NCBI GenBank assembly: GCA_944358355.1
Contig: CALVQY010000004.1
Span: 1 to 50,946 of the forward strand
Source: an uncultured Bacilli bacterium
GTDB taxonomy: Bacteria; Bacillota_I; Bacilli_A; RF39; UBA660
Length of the DNA: 50,946 nucleotides
Reading direction: 5' to 3'
Shown: in pieces, positions 34,035 through 41,828 of the stretch
Layout: every line of letters begins with the position of its first letter
Position numbering within the stretch: the stretch's first letter is position 1
The notes under the pieces: model-generated
Database searches by the model: none
Told to the model about the DNA's origin: nothing
Seen by the model: the letters and a program-made list of their open reading frames with translations, nothing else
Program-made: the position numbers and the translations under genes

Positions 34035-35658
34035 TATAAAACTCTACTCTATTTTTAAATTCATCTATACCGATAATCTTTAATAATTGATATAAATTAG
34101 GAGTCTTAACTCTACCCGTAAGTAGATGTCTAACCATCTCACAAACATCACCAATATGACCTTTATATAAAGTTGGATTTTCTTTATACATCTTAACACT
34201 AGGAGCATAGCCCATCTCTTCTGCAAGGACTTTAACTTGGTTGTACCAATCATCTTCGCTATTAAAGTCTTGATATATCTCTATGTATTTATTAATAACG
34301 TCATAATCGATTTCCTCATCTATATCTTTATAGGTTTCATTTCTATCTTTATAGAATAAATCATTGAAGATATAAGCACTTTCAGTTTTGATATCTTTAT
34401 AAGTTGCAATATCTTTACGAGGTCTCTTACTATCACGTTCTATATTTAAGAATGAAATTAACTTATCTTTATCTTTAATCATTAAATTATAAAACTCTTC
34501 ATCATACTTTTTATAATAGTTTAAAGCATCGTTATAAATAGTTTCGGCACTAATTCTAGAAAAATAAGTTCTACAGATATTATTTAACTTTTCCATATCA
34601 AATAAAGTTCCACCTGTAGGCATTTTTTTAAATGAAAATTTAAAGTCTTCTATAGATTTATCTTTATTTTGTAAATACCACTCTTCGAAGTTAGTATTTG
34701 CTAGTGTTGCAAGGTATAGTCTAACACCAACTTTCGGAATACCTGCTTCTTCATAGTAACTAACAGCAAATTCTGGATCTTTTCTCTTACTAAACTTACG
34801 GATTTTACCATCTTCTTTTTTAGTAAGAGGCGCAATATGGGCATATTTACATGGTTTAAAACCTAAAACTTGATTAAGTTGTAAATGTTTAGGAAAACTA
34901 GGTACCCACTCATCTCCTCTTAATACATGAGTTGTATGCATTAAATGGTCATCTATAACATGAGCGAAGTGATAAGTTGGAATACCATCTTTTTTAAGTA
35001 TTACTTCATCAATATCGTTTTCTGGTAATACAATATCGCCTTTAATTAAATCATGTAAAATTATCTCATTATGAGAGTCACCAGGTGATTTTAGACGAAT
35101 AACATAACTATCACCATTATCTAAATGAGCTTTAACTTCATCAAGGGTTAAATCTCTATCAACAGCATAACTTCCATAAATACCAATCTTTTCTTTTCTT
35201 AATTCTTGTCCCCTTCTTATATCAGCGATTTCTTCTTCACTCATAAAACAAGGATAAGCTTTGCCTTCACTAACTAACTTTTTAGCATAAGCCCTGTAAA
35301 TCTCTACCCTTTCACTTTGTAAATAAGGACCATAGTTACCCTCTTTACCATAGCCTTCATCATAGTCTATATCAAAAGCTTTAAGACCATTTATAATAGC
35401 ATCTATCGCTCCTTCTTTTTCTCTTTTACTATCTGTATCTTCGACTCTAAGATAAAAAATACCTCCAGTTTGTTTAGCAAGCATAGAACTAATAAAAGCC
35501 CCATATAAATTACCTACATGCATAAAACCTGTAGGAGAAGGCGCAAATCTTGTAACGTATGCTCCATCTTTTAAATCTCTAGCAGGATACTTTGCTTCAA
35601 TCTCATCAACAGTTATCTTAATATTAGGAAATAAAAGTTCTGCAAGTTCTTTATTCAT
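34021..35658 (-). CDS. gltX: Glutamate-tRNA ligase
   Basis: GltX charges tRNA-Glu and, in bacteria lacking GlnRS, also tRNA-Gln for later amidation by GatCAB. The HIGH-type motif is in TRFAPSPTGFMHVGNLYGAF and the KMSKS-type motif is KFSKRKDPEFA. LRVEDTDSKREKEGA and PTYHFAHVIDDHLMHTTHVLRGDEW also match. The protein is 545 residues, longer than the usual 470-490, with about 60 extra residues mainly in the C-terminal anticodon-binding part. A tRNA-Gln gene lies directly upstream on the same strand, so they may be cotranscribed. Confidence 0.95.
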   Translation of the reverse strand: MNKELAELLFPNIKITVDEIEAKYPARDLKDGAYVTRFAPSPTGFMHVGNLYGAFISSMLAKQTGGIFYLRVEDTDSKREKEGAIDAIINGLKAFDIDYDEGYGKEGNYGPYLQSERVEIYRAYAKKLVSEGKAYPCFMSEEEIADIRRGQELRKEKIGIYGSYAVDRDLTLDEVKAHLDNGDSYVIRLKSPGDSHNEIILHDLIKGDIVLPENDIDEVILKKDGIPTYHFAHVIDDHLMHTTHVLRGDEWVPSFPKHLQLNQVLGFKPCKYAHIAPLTKKEDGKIRKFSKRKDPEFAVSYYEEAGIPKVGVRLYLATLANTNFEEWYLQNKDKSIEDFKFSFKKMPTGGTLFDMEKLNNICRTYFSRISAETIYNDALNYYKKYDEEFYNLMIKDKDKLISFLNIERDSKRPRKDIATYKDIKTESAYIFNDLFYKDRNETYKDIDEEIDYDVINKYIEIYQDFNSEDDWYNQVKVLAEEMGYAPSVKMYKENPTLYKGHIGDVCEMVRHLLTGRVKTPNLYQLLKIIGIDEFKNRVEFYKNGK

Positions 35659-35697
35659 CTAAATCACTCCATCTATAAAAAAAATAATTATCTAATT

Positions 35698-35772
35698 TGG
35701 TTGCCCCAGTTAGATTCGAACTAACGCATAATGCGGTCAGAGCGCACTGCCTTACCACTTGGCTATGGGGCA
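35698..35772 (-). tRNA. tRNA-Gln (anticodon CTG)
   Basis: Read on the reverse strand, the acceptor TGCCCCA pairs with TGGGGCA (U1-A72, typical of tRNA-Gln), with discriminator A and encoded CCA. The anticodon arm GTGCG-CTCTGAC-CGCAT gives anticodon CTG, reading CAG. The T arm GTTAG/CTAAC is intact. Confidence 0.92.
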
Positions 35773-35817
35773 ATAAATAACAATTAAATTCTATCACAAA
35801 AAGGTTTTGTTGACAAC

Positions 35818-35846
35818 TTGAAAAAAAGATATTTTTATGATAATAT
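35818..35846 (+). promoter_or_regulatory. Promoter of the locus 2 antisense RNA
   Basis: TTGAAA at 35818-35823, a 17-base spacer and TAATAT at 35841-35846 preceded by TGA. The sequence from the -10 onward (ATGATAATATGAATATGTAA) is nearly the same as at the 21.6 kb antisense promoter. Confidence 0.8.
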
Positions 35847-35852
35847 GAATAT

Positions 35853-35975
35853 GTAAGGAAAACTTACATATAAATAAAAATGAGGAATACTTAGTTTTGC
35901 AGATGGGTATTTGCCTCAAATATTTTTGGTCAAACACCCTAATTACAAAGATGTAATAGGGTGTCCTTTTCTATC
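35853..35975 (+). ncRNA. Predicted antisense RNA of locus 2, about 120 nt
   Basis: It starts near 35853 with a small 5' hairpin (TGTAAG/CTTACA, loop GAAAA), the counterpart of the one in locus 1. It then crosses the 3' half of the peptide mRNA and ends at a stem-loop (35934-35947 with 35952-35964, one bulged A) followed by CCTTTTCTATC. It is antisense to the mRNA downstream of the peptide stop codon. Confidence 0.68.
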
Positions 35976-36112
35976 TATAAATAATCAACAATATGATAAT
36001 AATTAATAATATAACTATTAAAAAGTCTTTCTTACCCATAGACATTTCCCCTTTCCACCCCCTGAAATCAAGTAAGATAGAAAGAGGCAAAACACCCATT
36101 ACTAAGTATTCC
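35884..36112. repeat. Long inverted repeat joining the ends of the locus 2 mRNA
   Basis: The outer arms are a perfect 12-bp pair (35884-35895 with 36101-36112). The inner arms are ATGGGTATTTGCCTC at 35903-35917 and its near-complement at 36084-36099, differing by one extra base. The outer arm at 36112 coincides with the expected mRNA start, and the other is followed on the reverse strand by TCATTTTTATTT. Confidence 0.82.
35971..36039 (-). CDS. Hydrophobic 22-residue peptide, type I toxin-like
   Basis: The peptide starts MGKKDFLIVILL, continues with Ile/Leu only, and ends in Tyr-Arg. It is related to the 30-residue peptide at 21436 by the KKDFL start. I use ATG 36039, 8 bases after AAAGGGG; an in-frame ATG at 36045 would be only 2 bases from it. 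The flanking layout repeats locus 1 element by element: sense promoter, end-to-end inverted repeat, hairpin after the stop, and opposing antisense promoter. Toxicity is inferred from this architecture. Confidence 0.7.
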   Translation of the reverse strand: MGKKDFLIVILLIIIILLIIYR

Positions 36113-36118
36113 AACTAT

Positions 36119-36147
36119 ACAATATCATAAATGTATCTATAAAACAA
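36119..36147 (-). promoter_or_regulatory. Sense promoter of hydrophobic-peptide locus 2
   Basis: On the reverse strand TTGTTT (36147 to 36142), a 17-base spacer and TATTGT (36124 to 36119) preceded by TGA. The start would fall at 36112, the first base of the inverted repeat. Confidence 0.7.
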
Positions 36148-36190
36148 GCGAACAAAGATAAGTTTTATAGATTTTTTAATCTAATTTTTC

Positions 36191-36766
36191 TTATTTAGTT
36201 AATACTTTATCTGGTTGCTTTAGAATACTTTCTGGATGATGAAAAGCTTTTTGAAATAAACTTATAGTATATTCTTCTATATCCCAATGCTGTTCATCAA
36301 TTGTTTTTTCCTTTCTATTTATCGTAAAACAATATACACAATCATAACCACGATTAAACTCACAATCTTCTTCATTATCTCTAAATACTGAATTGATTTC
36401 TTCAACACAACATACCATACTCATATCCCTAGCCATTATACCTATTGCAGGAGTATCAAAAAATATTTCTCCATTATCATCATATTCCCAAAAAGAAAAA
36501 ATAACATAATTATAATTAAGACAAATATTAAGTTCCTGCCCTAAAAGTTCTTCTTGAAGATTTTTAAATCTACTTTTAACTATATTAGAACTAATTAAAT
36601 CTAAAAACTGAATTAATCTTTTCTTTTGTTCAGTATTTTCATAATCACTTATCATATATTTAATTCTTTTACAATCTTCTTTTATTGCCTCTTGATATTC
36701 AAAAAACAATTCTAATTCGTCTTTAGGCATATCGTCAGAATAATAACTTAAATATAGATAATCCAT
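36191..36766 (-). CDS. Uncharacterised 191-residue protein
   Basis: I do not recognise a family. The protein is acidic and soluble, with a helical N-terminal half (DELELFFEYQEAIKEDCKRI) and a C-terminal part containing several Cys residues (MVCCVEEINSVF, YDCVYCFTINRKE). The ribosome binding site is weak (AAAGAAG). It begins 33 bases after the upstream gene, probably in the same transcript. Confidence 0.65.
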   Translation of the reverse strand: MDYLYLSYYSDDMPKDELELFFEYQEAIKEDCKRIKYMISDYENTEQKKRLIQFLDLISSNIVKSRFKNLQEELLGQELNICLNYNYVIFSFWEYDDNGEIFFDTPAIGIMARDMSMVCCVEEINSVFRDNEEDCEFNRGYDCVYCFTINRKEKTIDEQHWDIEEYTISLFQKAFHHPESILKQPDKVLTK

Positions 36767-36799
36767 TATATCAACTTCTTTCTTTTAATCAGTATTGTT

Positions 36800-37624
36800 T
36801 TACTTTTTATGATTAATTGAATAACCTAATCTTTTAGAATCACCATAATTCAATTCACTTAACATATCCATTGTCATAGATAATTCTTCATTTGCTTTTT
36901 CAATCATATTTCTTTTTTGTCTATCAGTTAATTCTATATAACCATCTTCACTTACCGCTTCATAAGTCATCAACTGATAACCAATAGTCATACATATATC
37001 ACTTAAACTTAATCCATCTCTTCCTAAGTATTCTTTACTTACACTAAAAGTCAAATATGTCTCTTTATTATTAGCTTTCTCCTCCATTTCTCTAATCTTT
37101 AAGACATTATAAATAATAGGTTTGCATAACCTAATAGCATCCTCATAATTAATTTTATCTCCTACTACATCAATATCTAAACTATCAAATAACTCCTTAT
37201 ATTCATCATTACCTATACTATAAACAAGGTCAATTAAATTAATAGTATTTTGTTTTAAATTACCAAGATACATATTAAAGTATTCTAAGGTAGTTGGATT
37301 AAGTTCATAAGTGGATGTTTTTAACTTCTTCATAAAATTATCTACAAAAATCTGTGATTTACTTTTATTACTATTATCCTCTTTAGTATTATCTTGATTA
37401 TCTTCCTTTTCCTTGTCTTTCAAAAATATAGTAATCTCTTCTTCTGTTAATTTTAGTCCTGCACTATTAACATAATCTCTAATTTCACTAAAAGAGATTC
37501 CTAAATTATCAGCACAAATAGAATAAATTATATATTTATCTATATAATCCCAATATTCTCCATATAATGCATATCTTTCTTCTAAATCAATATATTTATT
37601 AATATTTATATCTATATTTTTCAT
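36800..37624 (-). CDS. Uncharacterised 274-residue protein
   Basis: I do not recognise a family. ATG 37624 has GGAGGTAA upstream and is the likely start; a frame extension to 37654 has no such site. The protein is soluble, acidic and helical, with a low-complexity Asp/Asn/Ser/Lys linker around residues 80-100 separating two helical parts, and ends in a basic tail. It is 33 bases downstream of yneF and may be cotranscribed with the tkt-sirA-yneF set. Confidence 0.65.
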   Translation of the reverse strand: MKNIDININKYIDLEERYALYGEYWDYIDKYIIYSICADNLGISFSEIRDYVNSAGLKLTEEEITIFLKDKEKEDNQDNTKEDNSNKSKSQIFVDNFMKKLKTSTYELNPTTLEYFNMYLGNLKQNTINLIDLVYSIGNDEYKELFDSLDIDVVGDKINYEDAIRLCKPIIYNVLKIREMEEKANNKETYLTFSVSKEYLGRDGLSLSDICMTIGYQLMTYEAVSEDGYIELTDRQKRNMIEKANEELSMTMDMLSELNYGDSKRLGYSINHKK

Positions 37625-37657
37625 AACGTTACCTCCATTAGAAAAAACATGCAAAAA

Positions 37658-37867
37658 CTACATATATTTTTGCATTGATTTCATCATTTGATTAATTTGT
37701 TTTTGATTAGGTTTTCTACCCATCTGCATCATTAAAGCTTTAATCATTTCTTCATTAATAGGCGGATTCTTCTTCATATATCTTTTAGTAACAGTTCTCG
37801 CTATAAAAAAACCAATCACCGCTCCTATTACTAAACCTATTAAAATCATTAATATATCGTGTAACAT
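37658..37867 (-). CDS. yneF: YneF family membrane protein (UPF0154)
   Basis: This 69-residue protein has one N-terminal membrane span (DILMILIGLVIGAVIGFFIA) followed by the UPF0154 signature: TVTKRYMKKNPPINEEMIK, then MGRKPNQKQINQMMKSM. The function is unknown. The order tkt-sirA-yneF matches B. subtilis, which supports the call. Confidence 0.93.
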   Translation of the reverse strand: MLHDILMILIGLVIGAVIGFFIARTVTKRYMKKNPPINEEMIKALMMQMGRKPNQKQINQMMKSMQKYM

Positions 37868-37911
37868 AATAACACTCTCCTTACAACAATATATTACCTT
37901 AAATTAGAAAA

Positions 37912-38337
37912 TTAAACAAGAATTTTCTTACTATCTAAGAAGAAATAATCTTGATTTTTAAAGTCAACAGCAAAATAAGTGTTATTAATACTATTTAACT
38001 CATCAAAAAAGAAACAGTCATAATAGTTAGTTTTAACCAGCATATAGGCTCTTTTTACTACTAAAGTACTAATCTCATCATGAACAGGATTATTGTAGTA
38101 ATGTATTTCTCCTTTCTTGCTATAAGGAATGCTCTGATGATATTTAACAAACAAATATCTATCAGTCTTATCTTTATCTATCTTCTTAGTTAATTGCCTA
38201 AACAAGCTATAACCATAATTTAAATCTTCTTTTTTTAAAGTATAGATTTGTTCGAAAATATTATATAGAATACTAGGTTTATCTATATATAGATTCTTAA
38301 ATTCATCTTTAAGTTCAAAAATAAAAAACTCTCTCAT
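37912..38337 (-). CDS. sirA: SirA-like sporulation inhibitor of replication
   Basis: SirA binds DnaA domain I and blocks new rounds of replication when B. subtilis enters sporulation. The 141-residue protein is divergent but shares the start REFFIFELKDEFKNLYIDKP and the C-terminal strand pattern TYFAVDFKNQDYFFLDS seen in the family, and it lies exactly between tkt and yneF as sirA (yneE) does in Bacillus. I use ATG 38337, 6 bases after GGTG. The call rests half on context. Confidence 0.75.
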   Translation of the reverse strand: MREFFIFELKDEFKNLYIDKPSILYNIFEQIYTLKKEDLNYGYSLFRQLTKKIDKDKTDRYLFVKYHQSIPYSKKGEIHYYNNPVHDEISTLVVKRAYMLVKTNYYDCFFFDELNSINNTYFAVDFKNQDYFFLDSKKILV

Positions 38338-38387
38338 TACAATCACCATCTTAACTATAACAAGAAAGTTTTAAAAACATTGTCGAA

Positions 38388-40370
38388 TTATTTAATTACC
38401 TCTTCTATTTTTAAAGCAATTTCATCAGTAGTAAAATGGAACTTAGTATTTATATCATCCCTACTACCACTATATCCAAATCTATCTACTGTAAATAAAT
38501 AATTATCATTGTATGCAAATTTATACCAAGAATAAGCAGATGACTTTTCAATTATAAATTTCTTTTTACCAATAGGAAGTAGTTCTTCTTTTTCTTCTTC
38601 ACTTAATAGATTATATCTTTCAATACTTGGCATTGATACTATTCTAAAGTCATAACCTTTTTCAAATAAAGCATTAACTACATCAAAGGCAAGATCTACT
38701 TCTTCACCTGTTGCAATAATAACACCATCTAGCTTTCTTTCTTCTTGTTTTATAACGTATGCTCCTTTAGAAACATTTGGAACAGAAGATGTTTCTCTTA
38801 TTTTAGTTTCATTACGTCCTAAGATAATACAAGCAGGTTTATTTTCTTCAAAAATAGTTTTATAAACACCAATAACTTCATTACTATCACTTGGTCTAAA
38901 CACTTCTAAATTAGGTGTTGCTCTAAGTTCCACTAATTGTTCAACTGCTTGATGTGTTGGACCATCTTCCCCTACTGTAATTGAGTCATGAGTAAATATA
39001 TAAGTAACTGGTAAATTCATAAGACAAGATAGTCTTAAAGCTGGCTTTAAATAGTCGCTAAAAGTTAAATATGTAGATACAAAAGGACGATATCCTGATA
39101 GTGCAAGCCCATTAGCGATAGCGGCCATAGCAAATTCTCTTACCCCAAAGAAGATATTTCTACCATTATAATCAAGAGATGAAAAGTCTCCTTTATCTGT
39201 TAAGTATGTTAGAGTTGAACTAGATAAATCTGCCGCTCCTCCAAAGATTAATTTACTAGAGTTAGCAAGAGAATTTAACACTTTACTACTAGCTTTTCTT
39301 AATGATTCAACTCTTTCTTCTGGATAAGCATAATCTAAGTTGGTTAGTTCTATTTTTTTATCATTAGAAATTATTGAATCTAATAACTCTTTAGTCTTAT
39401 CATCAAGATTATTGTATTTTTCATTAAATTCATTTTCTAAATTACTACATCTATCATCTATAAGTTTCTGAAAATCTTCTAAAGCTTCATTAGAGATTGT
39501 AAATGGTATATCTCTTAGTCCTAATTCAGTTTTTATACTAGTAATATCTTCATCATCTAATGGTTTTCCATGAACGATATTTTTACCAGCGTTACGAGAA
39601 TATTTTCCTATTGTTGTCTTTACTTGAATTAAGCTAGGTAAATCACTATTTTTAGCATCTTTAATTGCTTTATCTATCTCTTTAATATCATCACTAACTG
39701 TACTAACATTAAAGCCCATTGCTTTAAATCTAGATTCTATATCATCAGTAAATGTTTTCTTAGTATCACTATCAAGACATACATGATTAGAGTCATATAA
39801 AAGTATTAAGTTATTAAGTTTAAGATTACCAGCAAGTGATAGTGCTTCATAACTTACCCCTTCCATTAAATCTCCATCACCACATAAACAGTATACTTTA
39901 TAGTCAATTATATTATTTTTCTTATCATTAACTAGGGCTTCTGTATGTTTTTCAGCGATAGCCATACCAACAGCCATGGCAACTCCTTGACCTAGAGGAC
40001 CTGTTGTCGCATCAACTCCAGGTGTAACTCCGTATTCAGGATGACCTGGTGTAATAGAATTTATTTTTCTAAAACTCTTTAAATCATCTAGTTCAATATT
40101 AAATCCAGCCATCGCAAGAGTTGCATAAAGTAAAGCTGAACCATGTCCTGCACTCATAACAAACCTATCTCTATTAAAAAAGTTAGGGTTATCTTTAGAA
40201 AATCTTAAATGATGAGCATAAACAGTATAGATGATGGAAGAAGCACCTAGAACAATACCAGGATGTCCACTACTTGCTTCATGAATCATATCAATACCTA
40301 GACCTCTTATTTGATTAACAATTCTTTCTTCATTAATATTATCTTCACTACTTTTAGTAAAAGCTAGCAT
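38388..40370 (-). CDS. tkt: Transketolase
   Basis: Transketolase moves two-carbon units in the pentose phosphate pathway using thiamine diphosphate. Seen are SSGHPGIVLGASSIIYTVYA, TGPLGQGVAMAVGMA, the ThDP motif GDGDLMEGVSYEALSLAGNL, the pyrimidine-domain VREFAMAAIANGLA, and THDSITVGEDGPTHQAVEQL with LRATPNLEVFRPSD. The 660 residues are standard. AAGGAG precedes the ATG. An upstream TTGACT/TATGAT promoter drives it, probably with sirA and yneF. Confidence 0.97.
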   Translation of the reverse strand: MLAFTKSSEDNINEERIVNQIRGLGIDMIHEASSGHPGIVLGASSIIYTVYAHHLRFSKDNPNFFNRDRFVMSAGHGSALLYATLAMAGFNIELDDLKSFRKINSITPGHPEYGVTPGVDATTGPLGQGVAMAVGMAIAEKHTEALVNDKKNNIIDYKVYCLCGDGDLMEGVSYEALSLAGNLKLNNLILLYDSNHVCLDSDTKKTFTDDIESRFKAMGFNVSTVSDDIKEIDKAIKDAKNSDLPSLIQVKTTIGKYSRNAGKNIVHGKPLDDEDITSIKTELGLRDIPFTISNEALEDFQKLIDDRCSNLENEFNEKYNNLDDKTKELLDSIISNDKKIELTNLDYAYPEERVESLRKASSKVLNSLANSSKLIFGGAADLSSSTLTYLTDKGDFSSLDYNGRNIFFGVREFAMAAIANGLALSGYRPFVSTYLTFSDYLKPALRLSCLMNLPVTYIFTHDSITVGEDGPTHQAVEQLVELRATPNLEVFRPSDSNEVIGVYKTIFEENKPACIILGRNETKIRETSSVPNVSKGAYVIKQEERKLDGVIIATGEEVDLAFDVVNALFEKGYDFRIVSMPSIERYNLLSEEEKEELLPIGKKKFIIEKSSAYSWYKFAYNDNYLFTVDRFGYSGSRDDINTKFHFTTDEIALKIEEVIK

Positions 40371-40393
40371 ATTATCACTCCTTAGTTAATACT

Positions 40394-40421
40394 ATCATAT
40401 CATATTTAAAAATTAAGTCAA
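40394..40421 (-). promoter_or_regulatory. tkt promoter
   Basis: On the reverse strand TTGACT (40421 to 40416), a 16-base spacer and TATGAT (40399 to 40394) preceded by TGA. Confidence 0.65.
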
Positions 40422-40431
40422 AAAAAGTTTA

Positions 40432-40460
40432 TTGATTATGTAAGTTTTCTATGCTAAAAT
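40432..40460 (+). promoter_or_regulatory. Promoter of tRNA-Thr
   Basis: TTGATT at 40432-40437, a 17-base spacer and TAAAAT at 40455-40460 preceded by TGC. Confidence 0.78.
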
Positions 40461-40471
40461 TTAGTTGTAAT

Positions 40472-40545
40472 GCCGGTATAGTTTAGTGGTAAAACAGATC
40501 CTTGGTAAGGATCAGAGGCAAGTTCAATTCGCGCTTCCGGCACCA
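40472..40545 (+). tRNA. tRNA-Thr (anticodon GGT), atypical 3' end
   Basis: The 5' half is regular: acceptor GCCGGTA, D arm GTTT/AAAC and a perfect anticodon arm GATCC-TTGGTAA-GGATC giving GGT. The 3' half does not fit. The T stem GCAAG faces CGCGC, with two mismatches. The acceptor 3' strand TTCCGGC leaves a U-U mismatch. CCA is encoded. All misfits lie in the last 15 or so bases, so this could be a decayed tRNA or one whose 3' end was replaced. Confidence 0.75.
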
Positions 40546-40586
40546 GTGACGAATCTGTTCGAACTATTTGAACTTTAAATATACTT

Positions 40587-40616
40587 TCAGTCTGAAATAT
40601 GACTGATTTTTGTTTT
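40587..40616 (+). terminator. Terminator after tRNA-Thr
   Basis: Stem TCAGTC/GACTGA (40587-40592 with 40601-40606) followed by TTTTTGTTTT. Confidence 0.7.
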
Positions 40617-40635
40617 ATATAAAAGTTCCCACTGA

Positions 40636-40693
40636 TATTTTGATACTTGTGTCAAAATACCTAGGGGGTTAAATATTTTGTCACAACAAAATA
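40636..40693. promoter_or_regulatory. Two related dyads upstream of the deoxyribosyltransferase-like gene
   Basis: Dyad 1 (40636-40659) has arms TATTTTGA and TCAAAATA. Dyad 2 (40674-40693) has arms TATTTTGT and ACAAAATA. They share the half-site TATTTTG and lie 26-80 bases upstream of the -10, which suggests operator sites. Confidence 0.45.
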
Positions 40694-40718
40694 CAATTAT
40701 GGATTATAAATAAAAATA

Positions 40719-40727
40719 TGATATAAT
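40719..40727 (+). promoter_or_regulatory. Extended -10 promoter
   Basis: TGATATAAT, 34 bases before the ATG at 40761. A second TATAAT lies at 40732-40737. No clear -35 box. Confidence 0.6.
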
Positions 40728-40760
40728 GTGTTATAATATTTGAAACAAGAGGTGATTTTG

Positions 40761-41828
40761 ATGAGAAAAGAACCTACTGATAATTATATTAATTTTGCAT
40801 TATTAGGAAACAATATTTATGACATAAATTTTATGAAATATTTATTTTTATCACAAAATGTTAATTCATATTATTGCGATAAATATCAAATAGATGATGA
40901 AGAAAAAGAAATCATATTAAGAAGCATTGCATATTTTTTTGGTACAAAAGGTCCTATATTAATTGATGATATAGAATTAAGAAGAATATTTGATGATAAT
41001 GGAATACCCCAAAAATCTATTTTACCTAATTTATCTTCAGAAGATATAATTAATCAGATAGATAACTGTTTAAAAAGTGATGCGGTTTATGTTTGTAATT
41101 CGAATGGTAATTTAGATAAATATACAATGTTTATATTAGGTTATTTAATGGCAATGGAGCAAGAAATTTTCTTCTGGAACGATATTGATGAATCAGAGTG
41201 GTTAATGTCATGTATTTCTAAAAAGAATAGTAACGGTTATAAAGAAGTTGTACAATTTCCTTTAGAAATAATTAGAAATTTTGCATATCCGTATTTATTT
41301 AAAAAGGAAAAATTAAAAATGCAACCAGGAAAATATGGTGAAATAATAGTTGATGATAAAGGAAATATAGGTGTTGAGAGAAATGTAGAATTTAATTTGC
41401 AAGTAGAAAATCAAGAAAGTAAAAAAAATACAATTTCATTGTTAGGAAGTTTGAGGAAACAAATAGAATCTATTAAAGAAAAAATATTACAATTAGAAGA
41501 AAGTGGGTATGAAATTTTAGCACCTAAATTATCCAATGTAAAAACAGATGAAAATGGTTTTATAATCTTTGAAGATGATGTAAGTGATAATCCTATTATA
41601 ATAGAATCAGATTTTATTGAAAATTGTTTAAAATCAGAAAGTGTTGTTGTTTGTGATAAAGATGGATATGTTGGAAACACTGTTATGTTTGAAATAGGGT
41701 ATTTATTAGCAAAAAAGAAAAATATTAAATTTATTCAAAAACCAAGTGAAATTTGGTTAGCAGATGTAGTAGATTATTTTTCAAAGTCAAACGATATAAA
41801 AATATTATCAAAATATAAAAAATGTTAG
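40761..41828 (+). CDS. Tandem nucleoside 2-deoxyribosyltransferase-like protein
   Basis: The 355-residue protein contains two related Rossmann-like domains. The second (about residues 224-330) reads ISLLGSLRKQIESIKEKI, EILAPKL, DFIENCLKSESVVVCDKDG and VMFEIGYLLAKKKNIKFI, the layout of nucleoside 2-deoxyribosyltransferase-like or SLOG-type nucleotide-binding domains, with Glu311 at the catalytic position. The first (about 11-140) repeats the pattern (DNCLKSDAVYVCNSNG, TMFILGYLMAMEQEIFF) but has Ile125 in place of that Glu. I start at ATG 40761 after AGAGGTGAT; a TTG at 40740 is upstream of the binding site. Its accessory setting would fit a nucleotide-sensing or defence role, which is inference only. 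Confidence 0.62.
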   Translation: MRKEPTDNYINFALLGNNIYDINFMKYLFLSQNVNSYYCDKYQIDDEEKEIILRSIAYFFGTKGPILIDDIELRRIFDDNGIPQKSILPNLSSEDIINQIDNCLKSDAVYVCNSNGNLDKYTMFILGYLMAMEQEIFFWNDIDESEWLMSCISKKNSNGYKEVVQFPLEIIRNFAYPYLFKKEKLKMQPGKYGEIIVDDKGNIGVERNVEFNLQVENQESKKNTISLLGSLRKQIESIKEKILQLEESGYEILAPKLSNVKTDENGFIIFEDDVSDNPIIIESDFIENCLKSESVVVCDKDGYVGNTVMFEIGYLLAKKKNIKFIQKPSEIWLADVVDYFSKSNDIKILSKYKKC

